This document shows positions 7,739-15,590 of a stretch of DNA of 19,030 nt, piece after piece (within the stretch, counting starts at the first letter, position 1; every line of letters starts with the position of its first letter). This DNA is from Candidatus Argoarchaeum ethanivorans (lineage in GTDB: Archaea > Halobacteriota > Methanosarcinia > Methanosarcinales > EX4572-44), in contig CAJHIR010000009.1 in NCBI GenBank assembly GCA_905067535.1, positions 1-19,030 on the forward strand, given 5' to 3'. A model generated the notes under the pieces. The model searched no databases. It was not told where the DNA came from and saw only the letters and a program-made list of their open reading frames with translations. A program made the position numbers and the translations under genes.

Positions 7739-8160
7739 GGAAGTTCAAAGAATGCCAAATTTAGTTTTTCTAGATAGGCGTCATTACCGATTTGGATGAA
7801 TGTGGGGAGAGAATATGGGATAACATTTACGAACCTTATCTGCCGCAATATTTGGATAAATGAAATCATGGTCTCTTTTTCTTCAACCAAGCCTATTTCC
7901 TTGCATACCTCGGCTACTATGCCAAGGTGGTCCAAGTTTTTACTGCTATACTCAGGTGTTCATCGAGTCTGCCCGTATAGTTGGTCTAATCAGAGACATA
8001 AAAGGCGATAGGGACTTTTACTTATTTAAAATTATGCATCCAGCGTTGTGTCTTATAAATTCAAATTTAGGAATAATATATATCAACATGTGTGGAATAT
8101 AGGTTAACTACTTAAATGTTGCATTTTTTTAAGACCTCCGTGTCTTGACCACTGTCTGTG
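7739..8160 (-). mobile_element. Probable transposase remnant and degraded intergenic DNA
   Basis: On the minus strand, from about 7962 down to 7880, the translation reads EHLSIAVKTLDHLGIVAEV then CKEIGLVEE. This resembles the N-terminal DUF4277-type segment of IS1634-like transposases. Beyond LVEE the similarity stops and no frame continues into a transposase core, so at most a fragment is present. No terminal repeats or target duplication could be fixed. The rest (about 8010-8160) is AT-rich and shows no gene. Identification is from memory of the family. Confidence 0.5.
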
Positions 8161-8595
8161 TTAAGGATCAGAGAAAGATATAATCCCTCTAAGCAGAAAT
8201 TCAACTTCTTTGTCTTTGTATCTAAAATTAGTCACAACCCTTTTTAGAGTATCAGGCAACTTCTTATACCCCCATAAACATCTCCTTTTTGTTTCTTCTG
8301 CATCATTTCTGACAGAGTAATAAGGCAGGTTTACATGGAAAAATGAGATAGTGTCGGCATTTCTCAAAACATCTACTCTTCTATTGCCTCCTATTTCATG
8401 ACTACTTACAAGAAAAAAGACATCATCGATCAATTCTTTTTTTACATTGCACTCCACCATCATTTCTTTTAATATCCTGGCGCTGTTTAAAGCATGAGCT
8501 TTTTTAAAATCATCGTAGCTTATGTAGTCTTTCCGTATTACTTTTTGTTCTTCGATAGCTCTTTCAATATCATGACCTAAAGCAGCTATTTTCAA
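8161..8595 (-). CDS. HD-domain protein (predicted phosphohydrolase)
   Basis: The piece from TTG 8595 encodes 144 residues with GHDIERA (His-Asp at 8574-8569), KAHALNSARIL, the SSHEIGG histidine and a NADTISFF aspartate: an HD-superfamily metal-dependent phosphohydrolase pattern. The coding signal continues upstream of 8595 in the same frame to about 8766, supplying the first metal-binding histidine, so TTG 8595 is unlikely to be the true start. It lies downstream of the IPCT/DIPPS gene on the same strand and overlaps its 3' end if extended. Substrate unknown; a role on an inositol phosphate is inferred from position only. A truncated copy lies at 5551-5800. Confidence 0.8.
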   Translation of the reverse strand: MKIAALGHDIERAIEEQKVIRKDYISYDDFKKAHALNSARILKEMMVECNVKKELIDDVFFLVSSHEIGGNRRVDVLRNADTISFFHVNLPYYSVRNDAEETKRRCLWGYKKLPDTLKRVVTNFRYKDKEVEFLLRGIISFSDP

Positions 8596-8766
8596 AGCTT
8601 CATCAGCATCAGGCTTTAATTTAAGCAGCCACTCCAGAGTGTTTTTCGAGTGTATCGGGTCCTCGGGAACAAGAGATTTATCAATAGTTTCCTCAATCTT
8701 CTTTTTTACGCAATCAACACTGTCTATTTTTATATAGAACCACCACCCTTCTGATATTTTCTGTAT
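8596..8766 (-). other. N-terminal coding extension of the HD-domain gene
   Basis: Open in frame with the HD gene back to two TGA codons at 8772-8767. The translation includes WWFYIKIDSVDCVKKKI, then VPEDPIHSKNTLEWLLKLK. The His in PIHSK (8652-8650) is 26 residues before the His-Asp pair, the normal spacing for an HD domain. No ATG, GTG or TTG occurs upstream of 8595. ATA codons at 8766 and 8757 are the only near-start codons at the edge, so the start is either non-canonical or mutated. The last 53 bases overlap the end of the IPCT/DIPPS gene. Confidence 0.75.
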
Positions 8767-10078
8767 TCATCAAAATAGCGATTAAAAGGATTGCTAATAA
8801 TGGCAAGTCTATTATTTCCACATGAAATAAAAAGCGCATATTCAGCAGTGCAAAAAGAAATATGATAAATATCCTGACATCACGACCCATCCTGAAATAG
8901 TGTCCTTTTAAACCGATTTTTTTCTTCATCAAGCCGTCATATTTGTCAGCAGTATAACTATTCATGAAGGTGCCGATAATTGCCAGAAACCCGACAGCAA
9001 GACACAGGAGGGCTTCACTTAGAAAATAGACGTAACAAGTCAGACCAAAAAGAAGGAATGCATCTGCATAGCGATCTAAAACAGCATCAAACCATGCGCC
9101 AAACTCTGTTTCATTGAATTTCAATCTTGCTACTTCGCCATCACAACCATCAACAATAGATGATACCTGTGCCAGTGTTGCCCCAATAGCTAAATTAACC
9201 CACCCACCCAAAAAGAAAAAAAATGCCCCGATACAACAGAGGATAAAAGAGAGAAATGATATAACGTTTGGAGTAACACTCGTTTTCACAAGACACTTTG
9301 AAATTTTAGTTGATATCGGTCTGTTCAGGTGTCTTGACACTGGTCCGTCTGAAGTCTTTTTCAACGTATCTAAAAGCTTGTTTTCAGCTTTTTTAAGTGC
9401 CCCCTCATTATCCACATCAATCCAGTAACAATCTTTAATATCAAAGGTTTTAGCTTTTCCTCTGTTAGCCAGTACCTTCACTCCTCCTGAAAGCGTACTA
9501 TCACCACTACGTAAACTTTCTTCCAGAGCGCCAAATATTGCAGGCGAACAAAGAAAAATTCCAGTGTCGTAAGCGTTATATTTCTTGATATTCTTGCCTA
9601 TATCCAGTATCTTCTCGTCTTCCTCGCGAACCCTGGTAACGTCATTAGCATCAACAAGCTTATTGGTTTCAATGTTGTGATCTACAGTTAGTACAACTTC
9701 GCTATCTGTTATTTCTTCATCTTTTAGTTTTACCAGTATCGATTCATCGAAGATGTGATCCCCCATCAGTAAAATAAAATTTTCATTTAATAGTTTTTCT
9801 GCCTTGAGGACAGATATACCGTTTCCTTTTTCCCATTCTTCATTTATGATATGGGTTATTTCTATATTTCTGTCCTTCTTAAACTGGTTGAGATGTTGTC
9901 TTACCTTTTCGCCATTGTACCCGGTTACCACATAGAAAGAAGTCAAGCCGCTCTTTTTTGCAGTTAGTATTACCCGTTCAATAAGAGATAATCCAAGAAG
10001 AGAAACGAGAGGTTTTGAATCACCCTTTTTTGATAGCCTGCTTCCCAGTCCTGCAGCGATGATCAGGCATTTCATCAT
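8714..10078 (-). CDS. Bifunctional IPCT/DIPPS: inositol-1-P cytidylyltransferase + CDP-inositol transferase
   Basis: 454 residues from ATG 10078. Residues 1-240 are a nucleotidyltransferase with LIIAAGLGSRL (5-15), a SKPL lysine and the metal-binding LMGDHIFD (104-111). Residues about 250-454 are a membrane CDP-alcohol phosphatidyltransferase with the exact motif D310-x2-DG-x2-AR-x8-G327-x3-D331-x3-D335 and several hydrophobic segments. This architecture matches the Archaeoglobus enzyme that makes CDP-inositol and condenses it with inositol-1-phosphate to phosphorylated di-myo-inositol phosphate. An archaetidylinositol-phosphate synthase role is the alternative. Its ATG overlaps the stop of the inositol phosphate synthase gene (TAATG), indicating translational coupling and shared substrate flow. 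Confidence 0.92.
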   Translation of the reverse strand: MMKCLIIAAGLGSRLSKKGDSKPLVSLLGLSLIERVILTAKKSGLTSFYVVTGYNGEKVRQHLNQFKKDRNIEITHIINEEWEKGNGISVLKAEKLLNENFILLMGDHIFDESILVKLKDEEITDSEVVLTVDHNIETNKLVDANDVTRVREEDEKILDIGKNIKKYNAYDTGIFLCSPAIFGALEESLRSGDSTLSGGVKVLANRGKAKTFDIKDCYWIDVDNEGALKKAENKLLDTLKKTSDGPVSRHLNRPISTKISKCLVKTSVTPNVISFLSFILCCIGAFFFFLGGWVNLAIGATLAQVSSIVDGCDGEVARLKFNETEFGAWFDAVLDRYADAFLLFGLTCYVYFLSEALLCLAVGFLAIIGTFMNSYTADKYDGLMKKKIGLKGHYFRMGRDVRIFIIFLFALLNMRFLFHVEIIDLPLLAILLIAILMNTENIRRVVVLYKNRQC

Positions 10079-11181
10079 TAATCCTGTCTTCTTGCGTGAA
10101 TGAAATCCTCTGTTAATTGGTATGCACAATCATCGGTAAATTGTCGTGGCGGGTGTTTCATAAAGTATGCTGAAGGTGAATACAGTATTCCTCCCTTATT
10201 TCTTTCAAGTGCCAGTTTAGAGCATCTTATGGCATCTATTACAACTCCAGCAGAGTTTGGAGAATCCTCGACAGAAAGCCTGAGTTCGAGGTTCATCGGA
10301 ACATCACCGAAAAGCTTGCCCTCCATTCGAATGAAACAAAGCTTGTTGTCTTTCTGCCATGCCACCCAATCACTTGGACCAATATGGATATTTTCGTCAT
10401 CAAGTCGTTTTCCAAGCACTGACTGGACGGCTTCTGTTTTTGATGTCTTTTTTGACGCAAGCCGGTCTCGATTAAGCATGTTGAGAAAATCAGTATTGCC
10501 TCCTGTGTTTAACTGGTAGGTTCTCTCCAACTTTACACCCCTCTTCTTGAACAGATCAACCAGTGTTCGATGAGTGATTGTAGCACCAAGTTGAGCTTTA
10601 ATGTCATCACCTATTATCGGTATGCCCTTTTCTTCAAATCTTTCCGCCCATGCCGGATCACTCGCTATAAAAACAGGCATGTTATTTATAAATGCCACAC
10701 CTGCCTCAAGTGCACACTCTGCATAGAATTTTGTAGCTTCTTCAGAGCCTACCGGGGTGTAATTTAAGAGGATTTCAACTTTTGATTCTTTCAAGATGGC
10801 AACCACATCTTCTTTTGATGGTTCACTTTCGTTACTTAAAATAAAGGCATATTTCTCATCATAATTTTTCAAATGTGGAGAAAAACCGTCCAGTATCTTG
10901 CCCATCTTTACCTTCACCCCGGTTGCTGGTATACTTTCACAGAATACTTTCGTGCAGTTTGGAAGCTCAAAGATAGCCTCTGAAACGTCCTTTCCAACTT
11001 TTCTTTTATCAGTATCAAAAGCGACTGCCACTTCAATATCATAAGGCTTGTAACCACCGATCTCCCAGTGCATGAGCCCGATAGCTTCTTTACTATCTTT
11101 ATTTTTATAGTATTCAATTCCCTGGAGTAGTGAACTTGCACAATTACCGATTCCTACAATTCCTATTTTGATTTTTTCCAT
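10078..11181 (-). CDS. ino1: L-myo-inositol-1-phosphate synthase
   Basis: Converts glucose-6-phosphate to L-myo-inositol-1-phosphate with NAD. 367 residues, the length of the short mycobacterial/archaeal type rather than the eukaryotic one. Visible: dinucleotide loop GIVGIGNCASSL (7-18), NYTPVGSEEA (140-149), GDDIKAQLGATITHR (191-205), NTGGNTDF (225-232) and the catalytic-lysine region LASKKTSK (241-248). Its product is the substrate of the next gene, with which it shares a one-base stop/start overlap. Upstream at 11191-11210 an AT-rich ATATAATA box lies about 22 bases from the ATG, suggesting a leaderless transcript. Confidence 0.95.
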   Translation of the reverse strand: MEKIKIGIVGIGNCASSLLQGIEYYKNKDSKEAIGLMHWEIGGYKPYDIEVAVAFDTDKRKVGKDVSEAIFELPNCTKVFCESIPATGVKVKMGKILDGFSPHLKNYDEKYAFILSNESEPSKEDVVAILKESKVEILLNYTPVGSEEATKFYAECALEAGVAFINNMPVFIASDPAWAERFEEKGIPIIGDDIKAQLGATITHRTLVDLFKKRGVKLERTYQLNTGGNTDFLNMLNRDRLASKKTSKTEAVQSVLGKRLDDENIHIGPSDWVAWQKDNKLCFIRMEGKLFGDVPMNLELRLSVEDSPNSAGVVIDAIRCSKLALERNKGGILYSPSAYFMKHPPRQFTDDCAYQLTEDFIHARRQD

Positions 11182-11191
11182 TACAAATCGC

Positions 11192-11210
11192 CTTTTATTA
11201 TATTATATCT
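11192..11210 (-). promoter_or_regulatory. Predicted TATA box for the inositol cluster
   Basis: On the minus strand this reads GATATAATATAATAAAAGG, centred about 22-25 bases before the ATG at 11181. That is the distance at which archaeal transcription would start at or near the start codon. Sequence-based prediction only. Confidence 0.5.
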
Positions 11211-11331
11211 TGCGGATAACCTGTCTGGTGCAGAATACTATTTGGATTTAGGGAACTCCTAAGTAAAATGGTTTACCCAACTTTTGAAAAATCATCGATT
11301 TCTGGAAAAGGATGCAGTTATAGGTAAATCA

Positions 11332-12522
11332 TTATTTGTGAGTTACCGTGTACCCGCTTACAAAAGAATTTCTAAAATAAATAAAAACTACAACTGATAT
11401 GCTACTTACTACGCTACCGTAAATAAAGGTTGTGCTTGGGTGAATCTGCCACAAAAGTCCGGCTATCAAACTTGCTGGAAGTGCTGTGACGCCTATTATT
11501 GTATGAAACGTTCCAAGGTGAGTAGCTCTTAGTTCTACCGGGGATAAATCAGAGACGAAAGCACGCCCGTTCCCATCAACCATTGCATGAACTATACCAT
11601 AAAGAGAAAACAAGATCACAAATGCTGCAAGAGAGTTAAAAAACGCAAACCCGAGAGAAGTTAGTGAAAATAATAAATAACCAGAGACAAGTACATTTTT
11701 TCTCCCTATTTTGTCAGAGAGAGTACCAAATGGAATAGCAAATACAGCATAAAAAATGTTGAACAGGACATACAACAGGATTGGTACCCCGACTGATAAT
11801 TTACCTGCAAAGGCAGCATGAGCCTCAAGAATAAAGAACATATAACTAAAATTTGCTAAAGCAAACATGCCAGAGATTAAAATAAATAACCTGAGTGGTT
11901 TTGGAATATTTTTTAGACCTATTCGCAGATTTATATCTTGCAGCTTTTTTTTCTCTTCTTTTACAAAATGCAGTGGAATTAATGAGAAAAATGAGATGAT
12001 TGCAGCAATGAATATAATTGAGCTAAAACTAAGTCCAAAAAGCCAGAATAAAATAAAAACAACAATTGATCCAAGGATTGCACCACTTGTATCCAGTGCT
12101 CTATGAACTCCAAATCCTTTACCTCTTTCGTCTGGCATGGAATCTGCAATTATTGCATCTCTTGGTGCGCTTCTTAACCCTTTGCCTACCCGTTCCATCC
12201 CGGAAAAAACCAGGACATGCGGCCATGTTTGAGAAAACGCAAGGAATACTTTAAAGATCGATGAAGTCAGGTAGCCGGAAGAGACAAATATCTTCCTCCT
12301 GCCTGTCCGATCAGACCAGTAGCCGCAAAAAACTTTGAGTATGCTTGAAATACTATCTCGCAAGCCCCCTATCAATCCAACAATAAAACCAGTCCCACCA
12401 AGTGTGGTTATAAACATGGGTAAAATTGGCATAATCATGTCACTACTTAAGTCATTGAAAAAGCTGACAATACCGAGTAATAATATGTTAACACTGATTC
12501 CTTCCAGGTAGCGATGTTTCAT
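11332..12522 (-). CDS. MFS transporter
   Basis: About 396 residues from ATG 12522, with roughly twelve hydrophobic segments typical of the major facilitator superfamily. The cytoplasmic loop after segment 2 has GYWSDRTGRRK, and the matching loop in the second half has GTLSDKIGRKN. The loop near residue 120-150 reads RSAPRDAIIADSMPDERGKGFG then HRALDTSGAILG, a pattern I associate with a family of uncharacterised archaeal and bacterial permeases. An upstream TTG at 12540 exists, but the TATA box is 26 bases from ATG 12522. Same strand as, and about 150 bases before, the inositol genes. Substrate unknown; solute or drug export are both possible. Confidence 0.88.
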   Translation of the reverse strand: MKHRYLEGISVNILLLGIVSFFNDLSSDMIMPILPMFITTLGGTGFIVGLIGGLRDSISSILKVFCGYWSDRTGRRKIFVSSGYLTSSIFKVFLAFSQTWPHVLVFSGMERVGKGLRSAPRDAIIADSMPDERGKGFGVHRALDTSGAILGSIVVFILFWLFGLSFSSIIFIAAIISFFSLIPLHFVKEEKKKLQDINLRIGLKNIPKPLRLFILISGMFALANFSYMFFILEAHAAFAGKLSVGVPILLYVLFNIFYAVFAIPFGTLSDKIGRKNVLVSGYLLFSLTSLGFAFFNSLAAFVILFSLYGIVHAMVDGNGRAFVSDLSPVELRATHLGTFHTIIGVTALPASLIAGLLWQIHPSTTFIYGSVVSSISVVVFIYFRNSFVSGYTVTHK

Positions 12523-12542
12523 AATCTCATATTGAAACAAGA

Positions 12543-12553
12543 GCTTTATATAT
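12543..12553. promoter_or_regulatory. Shared TATA element between MFS gene and hemD
   Basis: CTTTATATATT contains a near-palindromic TATATA. Its centre (about 12548) is 25-26 bases from both ATG 12573 (hemD, plus) and ATG 12522 (MFS, minus). Only about 50 bases separate the two start codons. It can serve as a TATA box in both directions, giving two leaderless transcripts. Confidence 0.55.
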
Positions 12554-12572
12554 TGTTCTTTTCACTATAGAT

Positions 12573-13349
12573 ATGATGAACGGTACTGTTGGAATTATGC
12601 GCCCCTCGCGTTATGCTCGCGATTCACTTGATCTGGTCACGTCTCTTGGTTTTGATGCTGTCGTGTGCCCGATGATCGAAATAAGCGATAACCTGGATAA
12701 GAATTTCGAAAGTTTCACCGGGCGAGTATTTAGCTCTGAGGCTGATTATGTCATTTTTACAAGTGCCAATGGTGTGGATTTTACCCTGTCTAAGATACAA
12801 AACATTGAACAATTTATTGAAGGTTTGAATAACAGCAGGATTGTAGCAATTGGTCCAAACACAAGAGACGCTCTCAAACAGCATGGAATTCATGTTTCAC
12901 TGATGCCAGAAGTTTACAGTTCAACAGGTTTAATTGAATTACTATCAGATGTTTCCGGATGCGAGGTTGATATTGTGCGAAGTACGCATGGTGCACCAGT
13001 ACTTGTTGAAAAATTGTTAGAACGGGGGGCAAAGGTACATGAAACCTGCGTGTACACTCTCGTGAAACCGTCCGGAGAAAAGCAGCAGGAGTTTATCAGG
13101 CAGGTTCTTTGCTGCGAAGTGGATATACTGCCTTTTACAAGCACTATGATGGTTCGCAACTTTATGAGTATTGCAGAGAGTATGAGTGTGTCAGCCAGTC
13201 TTTTAGATCGCATGAATAACATATTAGTTGGTGCAATTGGCATACCAACTGCTGATACATTGAAAAAATACGGGATAAAAAACATAATAATGCCAGAAAA
13301 ATACCTTTTCAAAGAGCTGCTGCTTGAACTTAAAGCAGCTTACAAATAA
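12573..13349 (+). CDS. hemD: Uroporphyrinogen-III synthase
   Basis: Cyclises hydroxymethylbilane with inversion of ring D; its product feeds siroheme, cobalamin, F430 and heme routes. 258 residues. HemD sequences diverge strongly, but the pattern is clear: GIMRPSRYARDS at the N-terminus, VIFTSANGVDF near 60, IVAIGPNTRDALKQHGI near 90-106, and in the second half ILPFTSTMMVRNF and AIGIPTADTLKKYGI. Consecutive ATG codons at 12573 and 12576 give either start. Placed alone, divergent from the MFS gene. It supplies the precursor for the corrin genes at 2966-5326, though it is not in that cluster. Confidence 0.9.
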   Translation: MMNGTVGIMRPSRYARDSLDLVTSLGFDAVVCPMIEISDNLDKNFESFTGRVFSSEADYVIFTSANGVDFTLSKIQNIEQFIEGLNNSRIVAIGPNTRDALKQHGIHVSLMPEVYSSTGLIELLSDVSGCEVDIVRSTHGAPVLVEKLLERGAKVHETCVYTLVKPSGEKQQEFIRQVLCCEVDILPFTSTMMVRNFMSIAESMSVSASLLDRMNNILVGAIGIPTADTLKKYGIKNIIMPEKYLFKELLLELKAAYK

Positions 13350-13641
13350 TCGCATGCCAGGGGAATCACACATCAGTAAAAGTACTGCATTTTATAGCAA
13401 GATCACTTAACGAACACTTACAAAATCGACATCAGGTTTAAGTATCATAATGAATACATTGCTAATTGTATGAAACTCGCGTGATTCAACATGGCAACCC
13501 TGCAATACAATCGTTGATAGGGCTACTGATGAGCCTAATCTTGAGCGCAACAGTAAGATGAATTGCATGAAATCACTCTATACACAGGCTCTGTGCTTAA
13601 GTGTGGAGTTTGGTGGCTTTTAGATAAAAGAGGATGATGCA
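13350..13641. other. Intergenic region before the HD-eIF2B gene
   Basis: About 290 bases without a recognisable gene. A TATA-like GCATTTTATAGC is near 13387-13398. A short CTGATGAG at 13526-13533 recalls a ribozyme or C-box core but lacks the rest. An AGAGGATG ribosome-site-like stretch lies just before ATG 13642. No tRNA was found. Confidence 0.4.
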
Positions 13642-15498
13642 ATGAAGGGAATAGATGGAAACTACAAGAATTTGTTAAATAAAAGAAAAGATATCTTAGA
13701 GGGAGACGACGCCGACAGATTAGAGAAAATCTGCGATCATGTAAGAGGCAAATGGTCGGTTGCCCCAGAACTCAAATACTACACCCTGCATGACCACAGG
13801 CATAGCGAAAGGGTTGAATGGCAACTCTATGAACTTCTTCCAGATAAGGATTTCAAAAAACTAAAACCTGAAGAGCGGTTCTTACTTCTTGCTTCAGCAT
13901 GGCTTCACGACATCGGCATGATACGAGATCTTTTTGGAGATAAAGATAAGAAACTCACAGAGATTGAAGTGCGAGAAACACATCAAGATAGATCGGAGAG
14001 ATATATTAATAGCAAGGACATTTGGCCAGTTCTTGGTTTAAGACCAGAAGAGACGACGCCTTTAGGAATTATCTGCCAGTACCACAGAAAAACAGAGGAT
14101 CTGAGGAAATGCAACGAGGAGATTCCAGTTCCAGGAGTTGGGCAAATTCGGACACGTCTGTTGGCTGCTTATCTCAGACTTGCTGATGCTCTTCGAATAG
14201 CTGATCTGAGCGGAGTACCTGAGAAGGAATTTAGAACCAACATGATAATGGGTATGGGTCCTGAATCGACTTTTCATTGGCTTAAATCTAAATATGCACA
14301 AGGTACCTCCGTTGCAAAAGAACCATTCACAATTACTATTTCTCTTAAAAACCCCATCGGCTCGGCCGAAGATATTGCGCCATTGGGAAAGTTTTTGTGT
14401 GATGAAATTCAGGAAGAACTTGATTCTTCAATGGACACGCTTATTCGTGGTAGATTATCCCTTTATCTAAGGGTAGAATATAAAATTATTGAAGATGCTC
14501 CCCTTCGGCCTGATGAAATGGAGGGTCTTAGATGGGCTTTAAGTCATATTGAAACAATGTTCAGCACCAGTGCTGGCATGGCTATAAATAGCGTCTTAAA
14601 AAATATCCAGGTTATTCTAAATTTAGATAATGAAAGGGTTATTGAAGAGTTGCTTAATTATAAAAGAATAATTCTCGTCCCTTTTTTAGAGGAGAAACCA
14701 TGTCATGCCTATTTGACGAAGATCAAAAAGATGCTGGAAGAAAACCTTAAAAATATCCCGGATCCCAACAAATTAGATGCTACCAATCGCGATCAAATAA
14801 TCATATCAATTAGAGAGAAAATTAACCAGTGGCAAAGGGAGAGAGAAAGGGCATTTGAAGCTTTTTCTGATATGTCCAAACCGTTCTTTATAGATGGTAG
14901 TCCCATTCTTCTTTATGGATACAGCAGCTCAGTAGTCAAAGCCATCGAAAGCCTACCGGACAAAAAAAGTACGGAAGTGTATATCTGCGAATGCAAGACA
15001 AAAAATCGGTACGGCTACAATAATCGACTCCGTTATTGCGATGGAATTCACTATGCCAGCGAAATTAGAAAGGCGGGTTTCAAGGAGATTCAGATTCATT
15101 TAGTTACAGATTCGTGTGCATCAAATCTCTTTTCAAAGGGTAAAATCTCAAAGGTATTGTTTGGTGCAAATGGTATAGGAGAAAATGGTGAAATATCTCA
15201 CGGGTTAGGTCATTTAGCCATGGCTGATATGGCAAAGGAATACAATATTCCTGTGTATGTTATTGCAGAGACAACAAAAATAATAAAAGAGATAAAAAAG
15301 AACCCGGACCTTCCAAGAAAAGTTGAATGGCTTACCACAGACCTATCAGTAAATTTCGATGATTTCAAGCAATACAATCCGCGTGAAGACATTGTTCCTC
15401 CTGAAAAAATTACGATGCTAATAACGGAAAAAGGTGCTTTTCAACCCAGGTCAGTGAAACAAATGTGCAAAATGCATGATATTGATATTAATTGTTGA
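13642..15498 (+). CDS. HD hydrolase fused to eIF2B/R15P-isomerase-like domain
   Basis: 618 residues in two parts. Residues about 20-290 are an HD domain of the HD-CE type seen in predicted conflict proteins: HDHRHSERV (50-58), WLHDIGM (87-93, His89-Asp90), ETHQDRS (His114), QYHRK (His148) and LADALR (Asp182), so all metal ligands are present. Residues about 290-618 have a helical lead and a Rossmann-like eIF2B-family fold: IDGSPILLYGYSSSVVKAI (418-435), LVTDSCAS (487-494), KVLFGANGIGENGEISHGLG (504-523), IPVYVIAETTKI. The family's catalytic Cys is Gly426 and the catalytic Asp is Asn510, as in non-catalytic eIF2B-alpha-like subunits. A sensor-plus-hydrolase role is inferred. A HEPN/MNT pair follows. 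Confidence 0.82.
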   Translation: MKGIDGNYKNLLNKRKDILEGDDADRLEKICDHVRGKWSVAPELKYYTLHDHRHSERVEWQLYELLPDKDFKKLKPEERFLLLASAWLHDIGMIRDLFGDKDKKLTEIEVRETHQDRSERYINSKDIWPVLGLRPEETTPLGIICQYHRKTEDLRKCNEEIPVPGVGQIRTRLLAAYLRLADALRIADLSGVPEKEFRTNMIMGMGPESTFHWLKSKYAQGTSVAKEPFTITISLKNPIGSAEDIAPLGKFLCDEIQEELDSSMDTLIRGRLSLYLRVEYKIIEDAPLRPDEMEGLRWALSHIETMFSTSAGMAINSVLKNIQVILNLDNERVIEELLNYKRIILVPFLEEKPCHAYLTKIKKMLEENLKNIPDPNKLDATNRDQIIISIREKINQWQRERERAFEAFSDMSKPFFIDGSPILLYGYSSSVVKAIESLPDKKSTEVYICECKTKNRYGYNNRLRYCDGIHYASEIRKAGFKEIQIHLVTDSCASNLFSKGKISKVLFGANGIGENGEISHGLGHLAMADMAKEYNIPVYVIAETTKIIKEIKKNPDLPRKVEWLTTDLSVNFDDFKQYNPREDIVPPEKITMLITEKGAFQPRSVKQMCKMHDIDINC

Positions 15499-15590
15499 GC
15501 AAAACAGTATACATGCTGGGATGCCCCCAAATTTATTCCGAGCGTGGTGAAGTTGAGATAAGATGAAAATAGTATTTATTGGTTTGTATT

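Noticed and set aside
12066..12254. Plus-strand open frame within the MFS gene
   Set aside because: Antisense to a continuous 12-segment transporter; no domain.
13526..13533. CTGATGAG resembling a hammerhead ribozyme core or C/D-box RNA
   Set aside because: No GAAA strand with a matching stem at the right distance, no preceding stem I, and no D box; short enough to occur by chance.
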